This document shows positions 14,245 through 21,323 of a stretch of DNA of 27,234 bases, piece after piece (the stretch's first letter is position 1; each line of letters starts with the position of its first letter). Under the pieces are notes generated by a model that saw nothing but the letters and a program-made list of their open reading frames with translations, made no database searches and was not told the DNA's origin. This DNA is from a virus. Position numbers and translations under genes: made by a program. Where the stretch lies: positions 1 to 27,234 of IMG/VR virus record IMGVR_UViG_3300009408_000102; one strand, written 5' to 3'.

Positions 14245-15054
14245 ATGGCAAATATATTAGAAGACGCAATATCATCGGCATTTGATTCTGTAGCACAACA
14301 ACCCAGCAGAGCAATTCAAGAAATCAATGCTTCTGTTGGGACTCGCACCAAAATACTTCAAGGCACTGGAGCAATAGGAGGAGCAATAGGATCCTTTGCA
14401 GGTGCCGTTTCAGAACCAAGAAAAAAATATAATTTTGGAATTTCAATAAATGTTCCTGGCAGTATTGGACATGGGATTGAAGCAAATGTAAAATCCATTA
14501 CTCGTCCTAAAATCCACATGGACTATAGGCACATTCGGTATTATAATACAATTCGCCGTCAATTAAATGCTATTCATTTTGATCCTATAACAATCGTAAT
14601 ATATGATGATCTAGCTAGTCATGTTCAACAAGATTTTCAAGCTTTAATATCATCAAAATTAACTTCATCAAGTAACGAATTACTTGGTAGATCGATTAAT
14701 ATAGCAGATTTTGATCGTTCTGTGATTGAAGAAGTCGTAATACATAGTTCAGCTAGCCCTGTTACTTCATTAATTGCAGGAGGATTTGATGCAATTGGTC
14801 AATCCCTACAAGGACAAGGGATTTCTTCCCTTCAGGGTGCATTATCCAATGCTGGTGTTCGTCATATGAAATTAAAATATTGTACTATAGAAGCAATTGA
14901 TTTTGGTGAATTTGATTTTTCAAATTCAGAAGCTAATTTAATTACATTGACTCTTTCATTTCAATCATTAATTTTTGGTTCTTCCACCGTAGGAGAAAAA
15001 GCATTGGAAGTGATAGGGGGTATCGGAGCAAGAATTTTAACAAACGGATTATGA
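14245..15054 (+). CDS. Tail-tube-fold protein, gp54-like candidate
   Basis: 269 residues. After about 60 low-complexity residues (small, Gly and Ala rich), KKYNFGISINVPG, VKSITRPKIHMDYRHIRYYN, LNAIHFDPITIVIYDDL and the C-terminal MKLKYCTIEAIDFGEFDFSN and LITLTLSFQSL make a complete tube-type beta fold with both halves. The N- and C-terminal extensions resemble T4 gp54, which starts tube polymerisation on the baseplate. It could instead act as the working tube subunit given the truncated neighbour. No clear Shine-Dalgarno. Stop overlaps the next start (ATGA). Confidence 0.75.
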   Translation: MANILEDAISSAFDSVAQQPSRAIQEINASVGTRTKILQGTGAIGGAIGSFAGAVSEPRKKYNFGISINVPGSIGHGIEANVKSITRPKIHMDYRHIRYYNTIRRQLNAIHFDPITIVIYDDLASHVQQDFQALISSKLTSSSNELLGRSINIADFDRSVIEEVVIHSSASPVTSLIAGGFDAIGQSLQGQGISSLQGALSNAGVRHMKLKYCTIEAIDFGEFDFSNSEANLITLTLSFQSLIFGSSTVGEKALEVIGGIGARILTNGL

Positions 15055-15512
15055 AGTACAAGAAGTATCCTGATCCTAGACCATTTGTTCCAATACATCC
15101 CGAAAAATATCGTGGGACACTTCCCATCATAGCTCGTTCATCCTATGAAATTGCAGTATTTCAAGCTATTGATAAAAATCCAAATATAATTTATTGGTCT
15201 AGTGAAAGTATAATTGTTCCTTATATTTCACCAGTTGATCAGAAGAAGCATCGTTATTTTCCAGATGTTTTCATTGAAGCAAAAGGAAAAAATGGAGAAA
15301 TTCTTTCAGAAATGATTGAAATAAAACCTTTTTCGCAGACAAAGCCTCCTTCTTTTGGACCACGTTCTTCTGATACAACAAAAAGAAAGATGACTGAAAC
15401 ATATGCAATCAATTGTGCTAAATGGGAAGCTGCCACAGCTTTTTGTAATTCTAAAGGATGGAAATTTAAAATTTTAGATGAACGTCATATATTCGGGAAA
15501 GTCTTTCGTTAA
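15051..15512 (+). CDS. 4: Head completion nuclease, gp4-like
   Basis: 153 residues (T4 gp4 is 150). SSYEIAVFQ, PNIIYWSSESIIVPYISPVD, KKHRYFPDVFIEA, EMIEIKPFSQTKPP and AKWEAATAFCNSKGWKFKIL follow the T4 gp4 pattern closely. It is a PD-(D/E)xK type fold; Glu33, Asp72 and Glu90-x-Lys92 are the likely metal and catalytic residues. gp4 stabilises or finishes the DNA-filled head before neck attachment. It ends the sheath operon; no terminator hairpin is seen behind it. Confidence 0.92.
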   Translation: MKYKKYPDPRPFVPIHPEKYRGTLPIIARSSYEIAVFQAIDKNPNIIYWSSESIIVPYISPVDQKKHRYFPDVFIEAKGKNGEILSEMIEIKPFSQTKPPSFGPRSSDTTKRKMTETYAINCAKWEAATAFCNSKGWKFKILDERHIFGKVFR

Positions 15513-15528
15513 AACATAGTCTAGATGG

Positions 15529-15575
15529 CCGTACAATCGGTTGTAACAGGTTTTTATTCGAAATATATACTAGGA
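15529..15575 (+). repeat. 47-bp intergenic element, copy 1 (forward)
   Basis: Matches the reverse complement of 22893-22939 at 40 of 47 positions. It contains a near-perfect palindrome TACAATCGGTTGTA (15532-15545, one mismatched pair) and a TATACT at 15566 followed by AGGA. It lies in the 121-base gap between the gp4 nuclease and the gene at 15634. It may be an activator-dependent promoter or operator; see findings. Confidence 0.85.
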
Positions 15576-15606
15576 CAAACATAATTGATTTGGATTAAAT
15601 TATGTG

Positions 15607-15614
15607 AATAAATA
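15607..15614 (+). promoter_or_regulatory. Variant late promoter
   Basis: AATAAATACAAGTAATAGGAG is too long to give as one motif, but AATAAATA here is followed by exactly the same CAAGTAATAGGAG as at 1574. One base of the TATAAATA core differs (A for T at the first position), so activity may be lower. Confidence 0.6.
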
Positions 15615-15633
15615 CAAGTAATAGGAGACTGCA

Positions 15634-15846
15634 ATGAAAATAAAAGATACAAGATATGCATTACTAGATGCAAATATGGATGTAACAGTAATTGCAAAGG
15701 ATAGGGATACCGGAAAGGAAAAAGAAATGAAAGTTGAAGATATTTATCATGATCTAGCTTCAGATACTGGGCCAATTAAAATTACTGAATTATTGTATGG
15801 TTATAAAATTCGTTCATCTAAATATGAATACCATTTAAAGAAATGA
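15634..15846 (+). CDS. Small protein of unknown function before the repeat genes
   Basis: 70 residues, mixed alpha-beta and charged: MKIKDTRYALLDANMDVTVI and a C-terminal DLASDTGPIKITELLYGYKI. Good AGGAG. Stop overlaps the start of the repeat gene (ATGA). The last 95 bases of the gene and the junction are copied at 16363-16451, so it is the donor of a tandem duplication. I do not recognise the family. Confidence 0.7.
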   Translation: MKIKDTRYALLDANMDVTVIAKDRDTGKEKEMKVEDIYHDLASDTGPIKITELLYGYKIRSSKYEYHLKK

Positions 15847-16349
15847 AACTAGTTGAGATCCCAGAAGACATAGCTTTGTTGGCAGTGAAACAGGATGGTC
15901 GGGCAATCCAATACATCGATAATCCATCGGAAGCAGTCCAGTTAGCAGCAGTGAAGCAGTATGGACTTGCAATCGAATTCATCATAAAGAAACTTGGTCA
16001 TGATCCATCTGAGGTAGTCCAGTTAGCAGCAGTGAAGGAGCATGGATATGCAATCCGGTACATCATCAAGAATCTTGGTCATGATCCATCCGAGGCAGTC
16101 CAGTTAGCAGCAGTGAAGCAGAATGGATGGGCAATCCGGTACATCATAAAGAAACTTGGTCATGATCCATCCGAAGCAGTCCAGTTAGCAGCAGTGAAGC
16201 AGAATGGATATGCAATCGAATTCATCATAAAGAAACTTGGTCATGATCCATCTGAAGCAGTCCAGTTAGCAGCAGTGAAGGAGCATGGATATGCAATCCG
16301 GCACATAAAGAACCCATCGGAAGCAGTGAAGAGAACGGCAAGAAGATGA
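15843..16349 (+). CDS. Alpha-solenoid repeat protein (DUF4116-like), copy C
   Basis: 168 residues: leader MKLVEIPEDIALLAVKQDG, then four 27-residue units with IIKKLGH or IIKNLGH linkers, one 22-residue unit and the cap NPSEAVKRTARR. It is the copy with the highest share of long units. Overlaps the previous and the next open frame by ATGA. The invariant DNA of the framework (for example the GCAGTCCAGTTAGCAGCAGT stretch) recurs in each unit, while the residues after AVK and around GxAI vary. Confidence 0.87.
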   Translation: MKLVEIPEDIALLAVKQDGRAIQYIDNPSEAVQLAAVKQYGLAIEFIIKKLGHDPSEVVQLAAVKEHGYAIRYIIKNLGHDPSEAVQLAAVKQNGWAIRYIIKKLGHDPSEAVQLAAVKQNGYAIEFIIKKLGHDPSEAVQLAAVKEHGYAIRHIKNPSEAVKRTARR

Positions 16350-16441
16350 ATCTAACAAAACGAGATACTGGGCCAATTAAAATTACTGAATTATTGTATG
16401 GTTATAAAATTCATTCATATGAATACCATTTAAAGAAATGA
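16346..16441 (+). pseudogene. Duplicated 3' fragment of the 15634 gene, still an open 31-codon frame
   Basis: MNLTKR followed by DTGPIKITELLYGYKI and HSYEYHLKK, a copy of the end of the protein at 15634 with a two-codon deletion. It keeps the ATGA overlaps on both sides, so it can still pass ribosomes from repeat copy C to copy D. Probably a duplication scar rather than a functional protein. Confidence 0.75.
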
Positions 16442-16935
16442 AACCAGTTGAACATGATCCATCCGAAGAAGTCCAGTTAGCAGCAGTGAAACGGAATGGA
16501 TGGGCAATCCGGTACATCATCAAGAATCTTGGTCATGATCCATCTGAGGCAGTCCAGTTAGCAGCAGTGAAGCAGGATGGAGAGGCAATCGATTACATAA
16601 AGAACCCATCGGAGGCAGTTCAGTTAGCAGCAGTGAAACGGAATGGACTCTCAATTTCCTACATCATAAAGAAACTTGGTCATGATCCATCCGAGGCAGT
16701 CCAGTTAGCAGCAGTGAATCAGGATGGATATGCAATCAAATACATCAAAGATCCATCCGAAGCAGTCCAGTTAGCAGCAGTGAATCAGGATGGATATGCG
16801 ATCGAATTCATCATAAAGAATCTTGGACATGATCCATCCGAAGCAGTCCAGCTAGCAGCAGTGAATCAAGATGGAGAGGCAATTGGAGATATTATGAAGC
16901 CATCCGAGGCAGTGAAGAGAGCGGCGAGAAGATAA
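16438..16935 (+). CDS. Alpha-solenoid repeat protein (DUF4116-like), copy D, leader deleted
   Basis: 165 residues: only MKPVEH remains of the leader, fused directly to DPSEEVQLAAVKRNG. Units of 27, 22, 27, 22, 27 and 22 residues follow, then the cap KPSEAVKRAARR. Here several units have AVNQDG in place of AVKQ. The direct join of leader start to a repeat at HDPSE indicates an in-frame recombination between repeats. Ends 7 bases before the early promoter of the next block. Function unknown. Confidence 0.85.
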   Translation: MKPVEHDPSEEVQLAAVKRNGWAIRYIIKNLGHDPSEAVQLAAVKQDGEAIDYIKNPSEAVQLAAVKRNGLSISYIIKKLGHDPSEAVQLAAVNQDGYAIKYIKDPSEAVQLAAVNQDGYAIEFIIKNLGHDPSEAVQLAAVNQDGEAIGDIMKPSEAVKRAARR

Positions 16936-16942
16936 TTTTATC

Positions 16943-16970
16943 TTGACATTTTAACAAATATCATTATACT
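16943..16970 (+). promoter_or_regulatory. Early sigma70-type promoter
   Basis: TTGACA (16943-16948), 16-base spacer, TATACT (16965-16970), then AAAGGAG before the start at 16990. It begins the early/middle gene block. Confidence 0.88.
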
Positions 16971-16989
16971 TCATAGAAAGGAGAAAGAT

Positions 16990-17166
16990 ATGGCACGAGG
17001 AAAATTCAAATCCGGTCGCAAAAAGAGACCCTGTAAAGCAAATTATAATGCTGCACACCGATGGGCTATCAACAAAGTAAAAAAATTGGTTCGACATATC
17101 AAGAAACAGCCTAATGATGAAGTAGCAAAGCCTGCATTGGAAAAAGCTAAAAAGGCAGTTATATGA
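16990..17166 (+). CDS. Small, very basic protein
   Basis: 58 residues with about 19 Lys or Arg (MARGKFKSGRKKRPCKANYN, then AAHRWAINKVKKLVRHIKKQ). It is helical and looks like a nucleic-acid-binding or ribosomal-protein-like peptide (comparable in type to S20), without a specific match that I can defend. It is the first gene after a strong early promoter and has an excellent Shine-Dalgarno, so it should be made early and in quantity. Stop overlaps the next start (ATGA). Confidence 0.8.
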   Translation: MARGKFKSGRKKRPCKANYNAAHRWAINKVKKLVRHIKKQPNDEVAKPALEKAKKAVI

Positions 17167-17408
17167 TTCCATCTGAGGGCATTGATGATCTTCTTCTTGA
17201 TCATTTCGTTGAAGGAAACGAGGAAGAAATGGAAGAAATTGTTGAAATTATTTTAAAGACGTATGGATCTTTACCTATTGAAGAACTTACCTGTAAACAA
17301 GAAACATCGGAAATAATTACAAGTAAAGATAATGAGTTTATGTCGGAATTGGAATGCTATTTAAATGAAGAAGGATATTATTTGGAGATTCTCGAAGAAT
17401 GTATTTAA
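17163..17408 (+). CDS. Small acidic protein of unknown function
   Basis: 81 residues with a strongly negative charge (EGNEEEMEEIVEII, ELECYLNEEGYYLEILEE). Coupled to the basic protein upstream by ATGA and to the lipoprotein-like gene downstream by an 10-base overlap. The pairing of a very basic and a very acidic small early protein is suggestive of a complex but proves nothing. Not recognised. Confidence 0.7.
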   Translation: MIPSEGIDDLLLDHFVEGNEEEMEEIVEIILKTYGSLPIEELTCKQETSEIITSKDNEFMSELECYLNEEGYYLEILEECI

Positions 17409-17617
17409 TAATTTTAATTCCATTATTACTTACTGGTTGCACTAATGAAGATGTTGTTTGGGCTCAAGTATTTACTGCATATCTAAGAGAAACAATCCCT
17501 CATTGGATATGGTATATTATTGCCTGTTATTTTGTACTAGAAATAATATATAAAGTTTCAATGATTACTTATTCATATGTGAAGTTCAAAAGGAGAAAGT
17601 TGGAACATGGCTGTTAA
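17399..17617 (+). CDS. Small lipobox and membrane-anchor protein
   Basis: 72 residues. MYLIILIPLLLTGC is a short lipoprotein signal with a good lipobox ending in Cys14; a second hydrophobic segment WIWYIIACYFVLEIIY (about 37-52) is followed by a basic tail KFKRRKLEHGC. This order (lipid anchor, short periplasmic part, membrane helix, basic cytoplasmic tail) is that of unimolecular spanins, but about 22 residues between the anchors is too short to span the periplasm, and the early position also speaks against lysis. Overlaps the next gene by 11 bases. Confidence 0.65.
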   Translation: MYLIILIPLLLTGCTNEDVVWAQVFTAYLRETIPHWIWYIIACYFVLEIIYKVSMITYSYVKFKRRKLEHGC

Positions 17618-18662
17618 TAAACAATATGACATTTTATCAGTTTTCATGAAAAATTTCCCTGAAATGATTCAGGCAATGAAAAATTCAAATCATAACGGAA
17701 ATACTCCTAATCCTTATCATTTAGAAGGAGATGTTTTTACACACACGATGATGGTATATGCGATTACTCAATTAGGGGATTGTCCTGACGTAGTTCATTA
17801 CTCTACTTTATTACATGATATTGGGAAACCTTTTTGTAGGGAAACAAAGGAAGAAAAAGTCACTTTTTACGGTCACGAAGGAATGAGTTTTTACATGGCT
17901 ATCGATGTGTTAAATTCCTCATTTCCTGAATTGTCACAAATAGATAAAGAATGGATATTGCAAATCATCGCGTTACATGATCTTATGTTCAAATGGAAGA
18001 ATGGACAACCTTCGAAACATCCATTAGCAGAACAATTAAAATTATTTAAACCGGATTTTATTACTTATTTATATTATCAACATTATTGTGATATGTGCGG
18101 AAGGATTAGTATTACTAAACCTAATCGTGATGCATTGAAAGCAACATATATTAAATCTTTCCATAAAGCTAATAAAGAATCCACTGTTAGTAATTCTCCT
18201 CATTTAATTTTAATGATTGGACCTCCAGGTTCAGGAAAAACAACATGGATAAAAGAACACAATAATAATTATGATGTAGTTTCGAGAGATGAAATCATGA
18301 TGTCACTTGCGTATGATATTGATCCTGAACTATCTTATAATGATGCTTGGAAAACAATTGATCAAAAGATTGTGGATAAAACATTACAAAAGAGATTTAC
18401 CACACTTCTTCGTAGTGGTGAAAATATTATTGTTGATATGACTTGTATGTCTTCAAAATCACGGCGCAAATGGATTAATCCGGCAAAACAGAAAGGATAT
18501 CATATTATCGGAAATGTAATGATGACAGGTTACGAAGAACTCTTAAAAAGAAATGCTGAACGGACTGAAAAAAATATTGATAAATCGATTATTCAGCGTA
18601 TGTGTCGTAATTTTCGTTTTCCTCTCGGACATGAAGTAGATGAATTCAATATGATATGGTGA
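17607..18662 (+). CDS. HD-Pnk type end-healing enzyme (HD phosphohydrolase + polynucleotide 5'-kinase)
   Basis: 351 residues in two domains. Residues about 35-185 are an HD metal-dependent phosphohydrolase: GDVFTHT (His46), LLHDIGKP (His70, Asp71), FYGHEG (His90). Residues 198-351 are a T4 Pnk-like kinase: Walker A GPPGSGKT (205-212), SRDEI with candidate general base Asp228, and VDMTCMSSKSRR (277-287). T4 Pnk has kinase plus HAD-type phosphatase; here an HD domain sits in front instead, the arrangement of bacterial HD-Pnk (for example from Runella) that removes 2',3' phosphates and phosphorylates 5'-OH ends. Likely role: repair of RNA or DNA breaks, possibly against host tRNA-cleaving defences. 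No RNA ligase lies in the window. Confidence 0.88.
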   Translation: MAVNKQYDILSVFMKNFPEMIQAMKNSNHNGNTPNPYHLEGDVFTHTMMVYAITQLGDCPDVVHYSTLLHDIGKPFCRETKEEKVTFYGHEGMSFYMAIDVLNSSFPELSQIDKEWILQIIALHDLMFKWKNGQPSKHPLAEQLKLFKPDFITYLYYQHYCDMCGRISITKPNRDALKATYIKSFHKANKESTVSNSPHLILMIGPPGSGKTTWIKEHNNNYDVVSRDEIMMSLAYDIDPELSYNDAWKTIDQKIVDKTLQKRFTTLLRSGENIIVDMTCMSSKSRRKWINPAKQKGYHIIGNVMMTGYEELLKRNAERTEKNIDKSIIQRMCRNFRFPLGHEVDEFNMIW

Positions 18663-18841
18663 TTATATGGCCTGAATTTAAATTTCCTCCAATAAATCTA
18701 TGGGTATTATCCACTTTATCTTTTAATAATGTGCAAGAGAAAGAATCTGAGAAATTAAGCACTAAGACAACAGATGATAAACAATTAATAATCAAATCAA
18801 TTTTAAGAAATCGAAATTCATCATATAATAATTTCTCTTGA
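18656..18841 (+). CDS. Possible small protein with FPPINLWVL motif
   Basis: 61 residues starting inside the end of the HD-Pnk gene. WPEFKFPPINLWVLSTL resembles short phage proteins that begin with a PPxNL motif, and the rest is a charged helix. There is no good ribosome site, so it would depend on coupling. The 3' end runs into the next early promoter (the stop lies within TTGACT). Moderate support only. Confidence 0.45.
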   Translation: MVIIWPEFKFPPINLWVLSTLSFNNVQEKESEKLSTKTTDDKQLIIKSILRNRNSSYNNFS

Positions 18842-18866
18842 CTTTGTAATTTGACTTCTTTATAAT
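18838..18866 (+). promoter_or_regulatory. Early sigma70-type promoter
   Basis: TTGACT (18838-18843), 17-base spacer, TATAAT (18861-18866). From 18835 to 18866 it matches 21261-21292 at 30 of 32 positions, so the two are copies of one promoter cassette. It drives 18903, rIIA and 21057. Confidence 0.92.
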
Positions 18867-18902
18867 CCGGGACAGGAGATAGAAAAGTCAAAGGAGAGAA
18901 AG

Positions 18903-19073
18903 ATGACTATTGAACAATACAGGATCCAACGTTTTTTCATTTTATCAAATATCCAACAAATGCGATTGTCATTGAAGAGTCGGCGATATAATATGTTCTA
19001 TGGTAGTGAAGCGCGAAGGATTATAAAGGATAAACAAATAGCTCTTGTTCGCATTCGTAGTTTGGTAGCTTAA
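18903..19073 (+). CDS. Small basic early protein
   Basis: 56 residues (MTIEQYRIQRFFILSNIQQM, then RLSLKSRRYNMFYGSEARRI), rich in Arg and Lys and mostly helical. Excellent AAAGGAG and first gene behind an early promoter; ends 2 bases before rIIA. Not recognised. Confidence 0.75.
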   Translation: MTIEQYRIQRFFILSNIQQMRLSLKSRRYNMFYGSEARRIIKDKQIALVRIRSLVA

Positions 19074-19075
19074 AT

Positions 19076-21067
19076 ATGAAACCGAATCAATCATATGATA
19101 CACATACTGTAGGTATTCAATCCGACCAGCTTCAGATTAATGCGACTGCAGAAATGTTTGAATTGCTTAGTGCTAAAATTTATTCTCATCCAATCATGGC
19201 TGTTGTTAGGGAATTAACTATCAATGCTATCGATGAAGTAATTGAAGCCAATGAAGAAAATCCAGAGAAATATCCAATTGTTCCTCCTAGTATTCATCTT
19301 CCAACTCAATTGGAGCCTTGGTTTGAAATCACAGATTTCGGAAGAGGAATGGATGAAGAAAAAGTAAGAGATGTATATCTTACTTATGGTGCATCTTCAA
19401 AACTTCATACGAATAAACTAACTGGATATCTCGGAGTTGGATCAAAGAGCCCATTGGCGATTGATGATCAATTTACTACTGCAACACGACATGAGGGAAT
19501 TCAACGTCAGTATTTAATTTTCAAAGGTTCTGACCGTCGTCCTCAAGTTACATTATTAGAAGAAAAGAAAACTGATGAGAAGTCAGGCACAACTATTCGC
19601 ATTTCTATTAAATCCCATCAATTTTATGATTTTGCAATGGCTGCGAGAAAAGTAGCTCGCACATTACCACAACAGCCGATCTGGACAGGAAACAAAATAG
19701 AATCTATTCCTTTTAATAAACTTTATGAAAATGAATATGGTTTTGTTTATTCTGATTCTTATGCTTCAGATAATTACGCGGTGATGGGTCATGTACAATA
19801 CTCAATTTCATCTGAATATGTATTTTTGACGAAAGGAACTGTGTTGGAATTTGATATGGGAGAGTTGGATTTTGCCGCCAGCCGTGAACATCTTGAGTAT
19901 ACCGAAAAAACGAAAACTTCAATAACTAATCGTCTGGAACAGTATAATGAACAAGTAAAAAAGGATAGGGAGATAGAATTAAATAAGATACCTTCTCTTT
20001 TTGAACGATTTGAAGTAGCAAATAAAATGAATTCTTTTTACAGAACTCACATAAATGAAGTAAATTATAAAGGAAGAACATTTAATATTAAAAATGGGTT
20101 TCCTTTCATAAAAAGAAAACATATTATTGTAGAATGGAATGGAAACATTTCTACTACAACAATACCAACACTTCGTATAGATATCTATCGTTTTCAAAAA
20201 GGGAGAATGAGGCAAGTAACGAACGTTTCTTTTGCAAGTGTGCTTCCTTATGCTATCTATGTTTTCCGAGATACTAATAATCTTCCTATAAAGCGCATTC
20301 GAACTTTACTTGAAAACAATCAAAATAAATTTGTTGTTTATATTACTCCAAAAGTGAAGAGTTTAACTAAAGAGAGATGCGACAGATTTTATGGACATAC
20401 AACAATTTCTCTTAAATCAATCGAAGCTAAAAGAGAGGCACGTAAAACACAACCAAAAACTGAAATACATAATATTTATAAAATGTTAGCTTATCCTACC
20501 GGTGATAATAAATCATCCGGATTCAAAAGATATGATTTGAAAGATGTCAAAAAAGATAACTATTATGTAAAACTTTCCAGATGGAGCGTTGTAAATGTTG
20601 ATAACTATTCTATCATGCAAACCTTACGGTGGATACATAGAAATCAATTGCCTATTGAAATTTATGCTATTCGCGGCGATCTAACAGATGAATTAAAGGA
20701 TATTCTTAAACCTTATTCAGTTCTTCATGACAGGATTTATAATAATAGTTTGGCATATACAAGAAGAGTGAAGCATGCCGCTTTTATTCAATCGAATAGG
20801 ATTTTTAAAAATAAGAAAGCGTTAAAATTAATGAGTGATCCATTATTGCATGCTAATAATATTGTAGATGAATTGGAGCGAAGAGGTATGTTTAATGATC
20901 ATATTTTTAATGCGCATGTGGGAGAAAATAGAATATATGAATCATTTTTGCATAACCAATTACATGAATTTTTTAGAAAATATCCATTGCTTAAATTAGC
21001 TCCGGAAGAAATGCAAGATGAAGTTATTGAATTTATAAAATGGAAGGAGGGTAAAAATGGAAATTAA
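19076..21067 (+). CDS. rIIA: rIIA-like GHKL ATPase-fold protein
   Basis: 663 residues (T4 rIIA is 725). The N-terminal GHKL fold is clear: N-box VVRELTINAIDE (Glu46, Asn50), G1 DFGRGMD (87-93), G2 TGYLGVGSKSPLA (116-128), GTTIRISI further on. In T4 rIIA is a membrane-associated early protein needed for growth on lambda rex lysogens and for proper lysis behaviour. The partner rIIB, usually next to it, is not here. It starts 2 bases after a small early gene, probably by coupling, and overlaps the next gene by 11 bases. Confidence 0.92.
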   Translation: MKPNQSYDTHTVGIQSDQLQINATAEMFELLSAKIYSHPIMAVVRELTINAIDEVIEANEENPEKYPIVPPSIHLPTQLEPWFEITDFGRGMDEEKVRDVYLTYGASSKLHTNKLTGYLGVGSKSPLAIDDQFTTATRHEGIQRQYLIFKGSDRRPQVTLLEEKKTDEKSGTTIRISIKSHQFYDFAMAARKVARTLPQQPIWTGNKIESIPFNKLYENEYGFVYSDSYASDNYAVMGHVQYSISSEYVFLTKGTVLEFDMGELDFAASREHLEYTEKTKTSITNRLEQYNEQVKKDREIELNKIPSLFERFEVANKMNSFYRTHINEVNYKGRTFNIKNGFPFIKRKHIIVEWNGNISTTTIPTLRIDIYRFQKGRMRQVTNVSFASVLPYAIYVFRDTNNLPIKRIRTLLENNQNKFVVYITPKVKSLTKERCDRFYGHTTISLKSIEAKREARKTQPKTEIHNIYKMLAYPTGDNKSSGFKRYDLKDVKKDNYYVKLSRWSVVNVDNYSIMQTLRWIHRNQLPIEIYAIRGDLTDELKDILKPYSVLHDRIYNNSLAYTRRVKHAAFIQSNRIFKNKKALKLMSDPLLHANNIVDELERRGMFNDHIFNAHVGENRIYESFLHNQLHEFFRKYPLLKLAPEEMQDEVIEFIKWKEGKNGN

Positions 21068-21257
21068 AGAAATTGAAGAGATTTCTATTGCCATCAAATT
21101 AAAAAATGGAAAACTGGGTGGCGTTATACTTTCTCATGATGAAAAATTTAAATTGATGGATATAGCGGCTTCTTTTAGCGGAGATGGTAAACTAAAATGT
21201 TTTGAATTTCCGGAAGGGTATAAAATGGTTTCCATTTATGATACGCTTGATAAATAA
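21057..21257 (+). CDS. Small protein after rIIA
   Basis: 66 residues: MEIKEIEEISIAIKLKNGKL and KLKCFEFPEGYKMVSIYDTL, alternating beta strands with one helix. Strong AAGGAGG inside the end of rIIA. Too short and unlike rIIB. Followed by the next early promoter. Not recognised. Confidence 0.7.
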   Translation: MEIKEIEEISIAIKLKNGKLGGVILSHDEKFKLMDIAASFSGDGKLKCFEFPEGYKMVSIYDTLDK

Positions 21258-21263
21258 ATTCTC

Positions 21264-21292
21264 TTGACTTTTTAATTTGATTTCTTTATAAT
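21264..21292 (+). promoter_or_regulatory. Early sigma70-type promoter
   Basis: TTGACT (21264-21269), 17-base spacer, TATAAT (21287-21292), nearly the same sequence as the promoter at 18838. It drives the small membrane protein and DNA ligase. Confidence 0.92.
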
Positions 21293-21323
21293 CTGATGCA
21301 GAAAATATGTCAAAGGAGTTTAC

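Larger units (their letters stand above)
15762..16451 (+). repeat. Tandem duplication: 15762-15856 copied at 16363-16451
   Basis: The two segments are nearly identical apart from a 6-base deletion and a few substitutions. The first ends inside the leader of repeat copy C, the second inside the shortened leader of copy D. The duplicated unit is therefore 3' end of the small gene plus a repeat gene. Confidence 0.85.

Noticed and set aside
6901-16935. Regularly spaced DNA repeats of about 66 and 81 bases, CRISPR-like at first sight
   Set aside because: They are in frame and encode a clear protein repeat with leader and cap. Unit lengths alternate, the spacers are not unique foreign sequences, and there is no cas gene.
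15843-16935. Frameshift within repeat copies C and D
   Set aside because: Both read through cleanly as whole units with leader and cap; the small frame between them is a duplication scar, not a broken part of one gene.
18656-19073. Minus-strand open frame opposite 18646-18891
   Set aside because: It runs across a strong plus-strand early promoter and has no promoter or ribosome site of its own.
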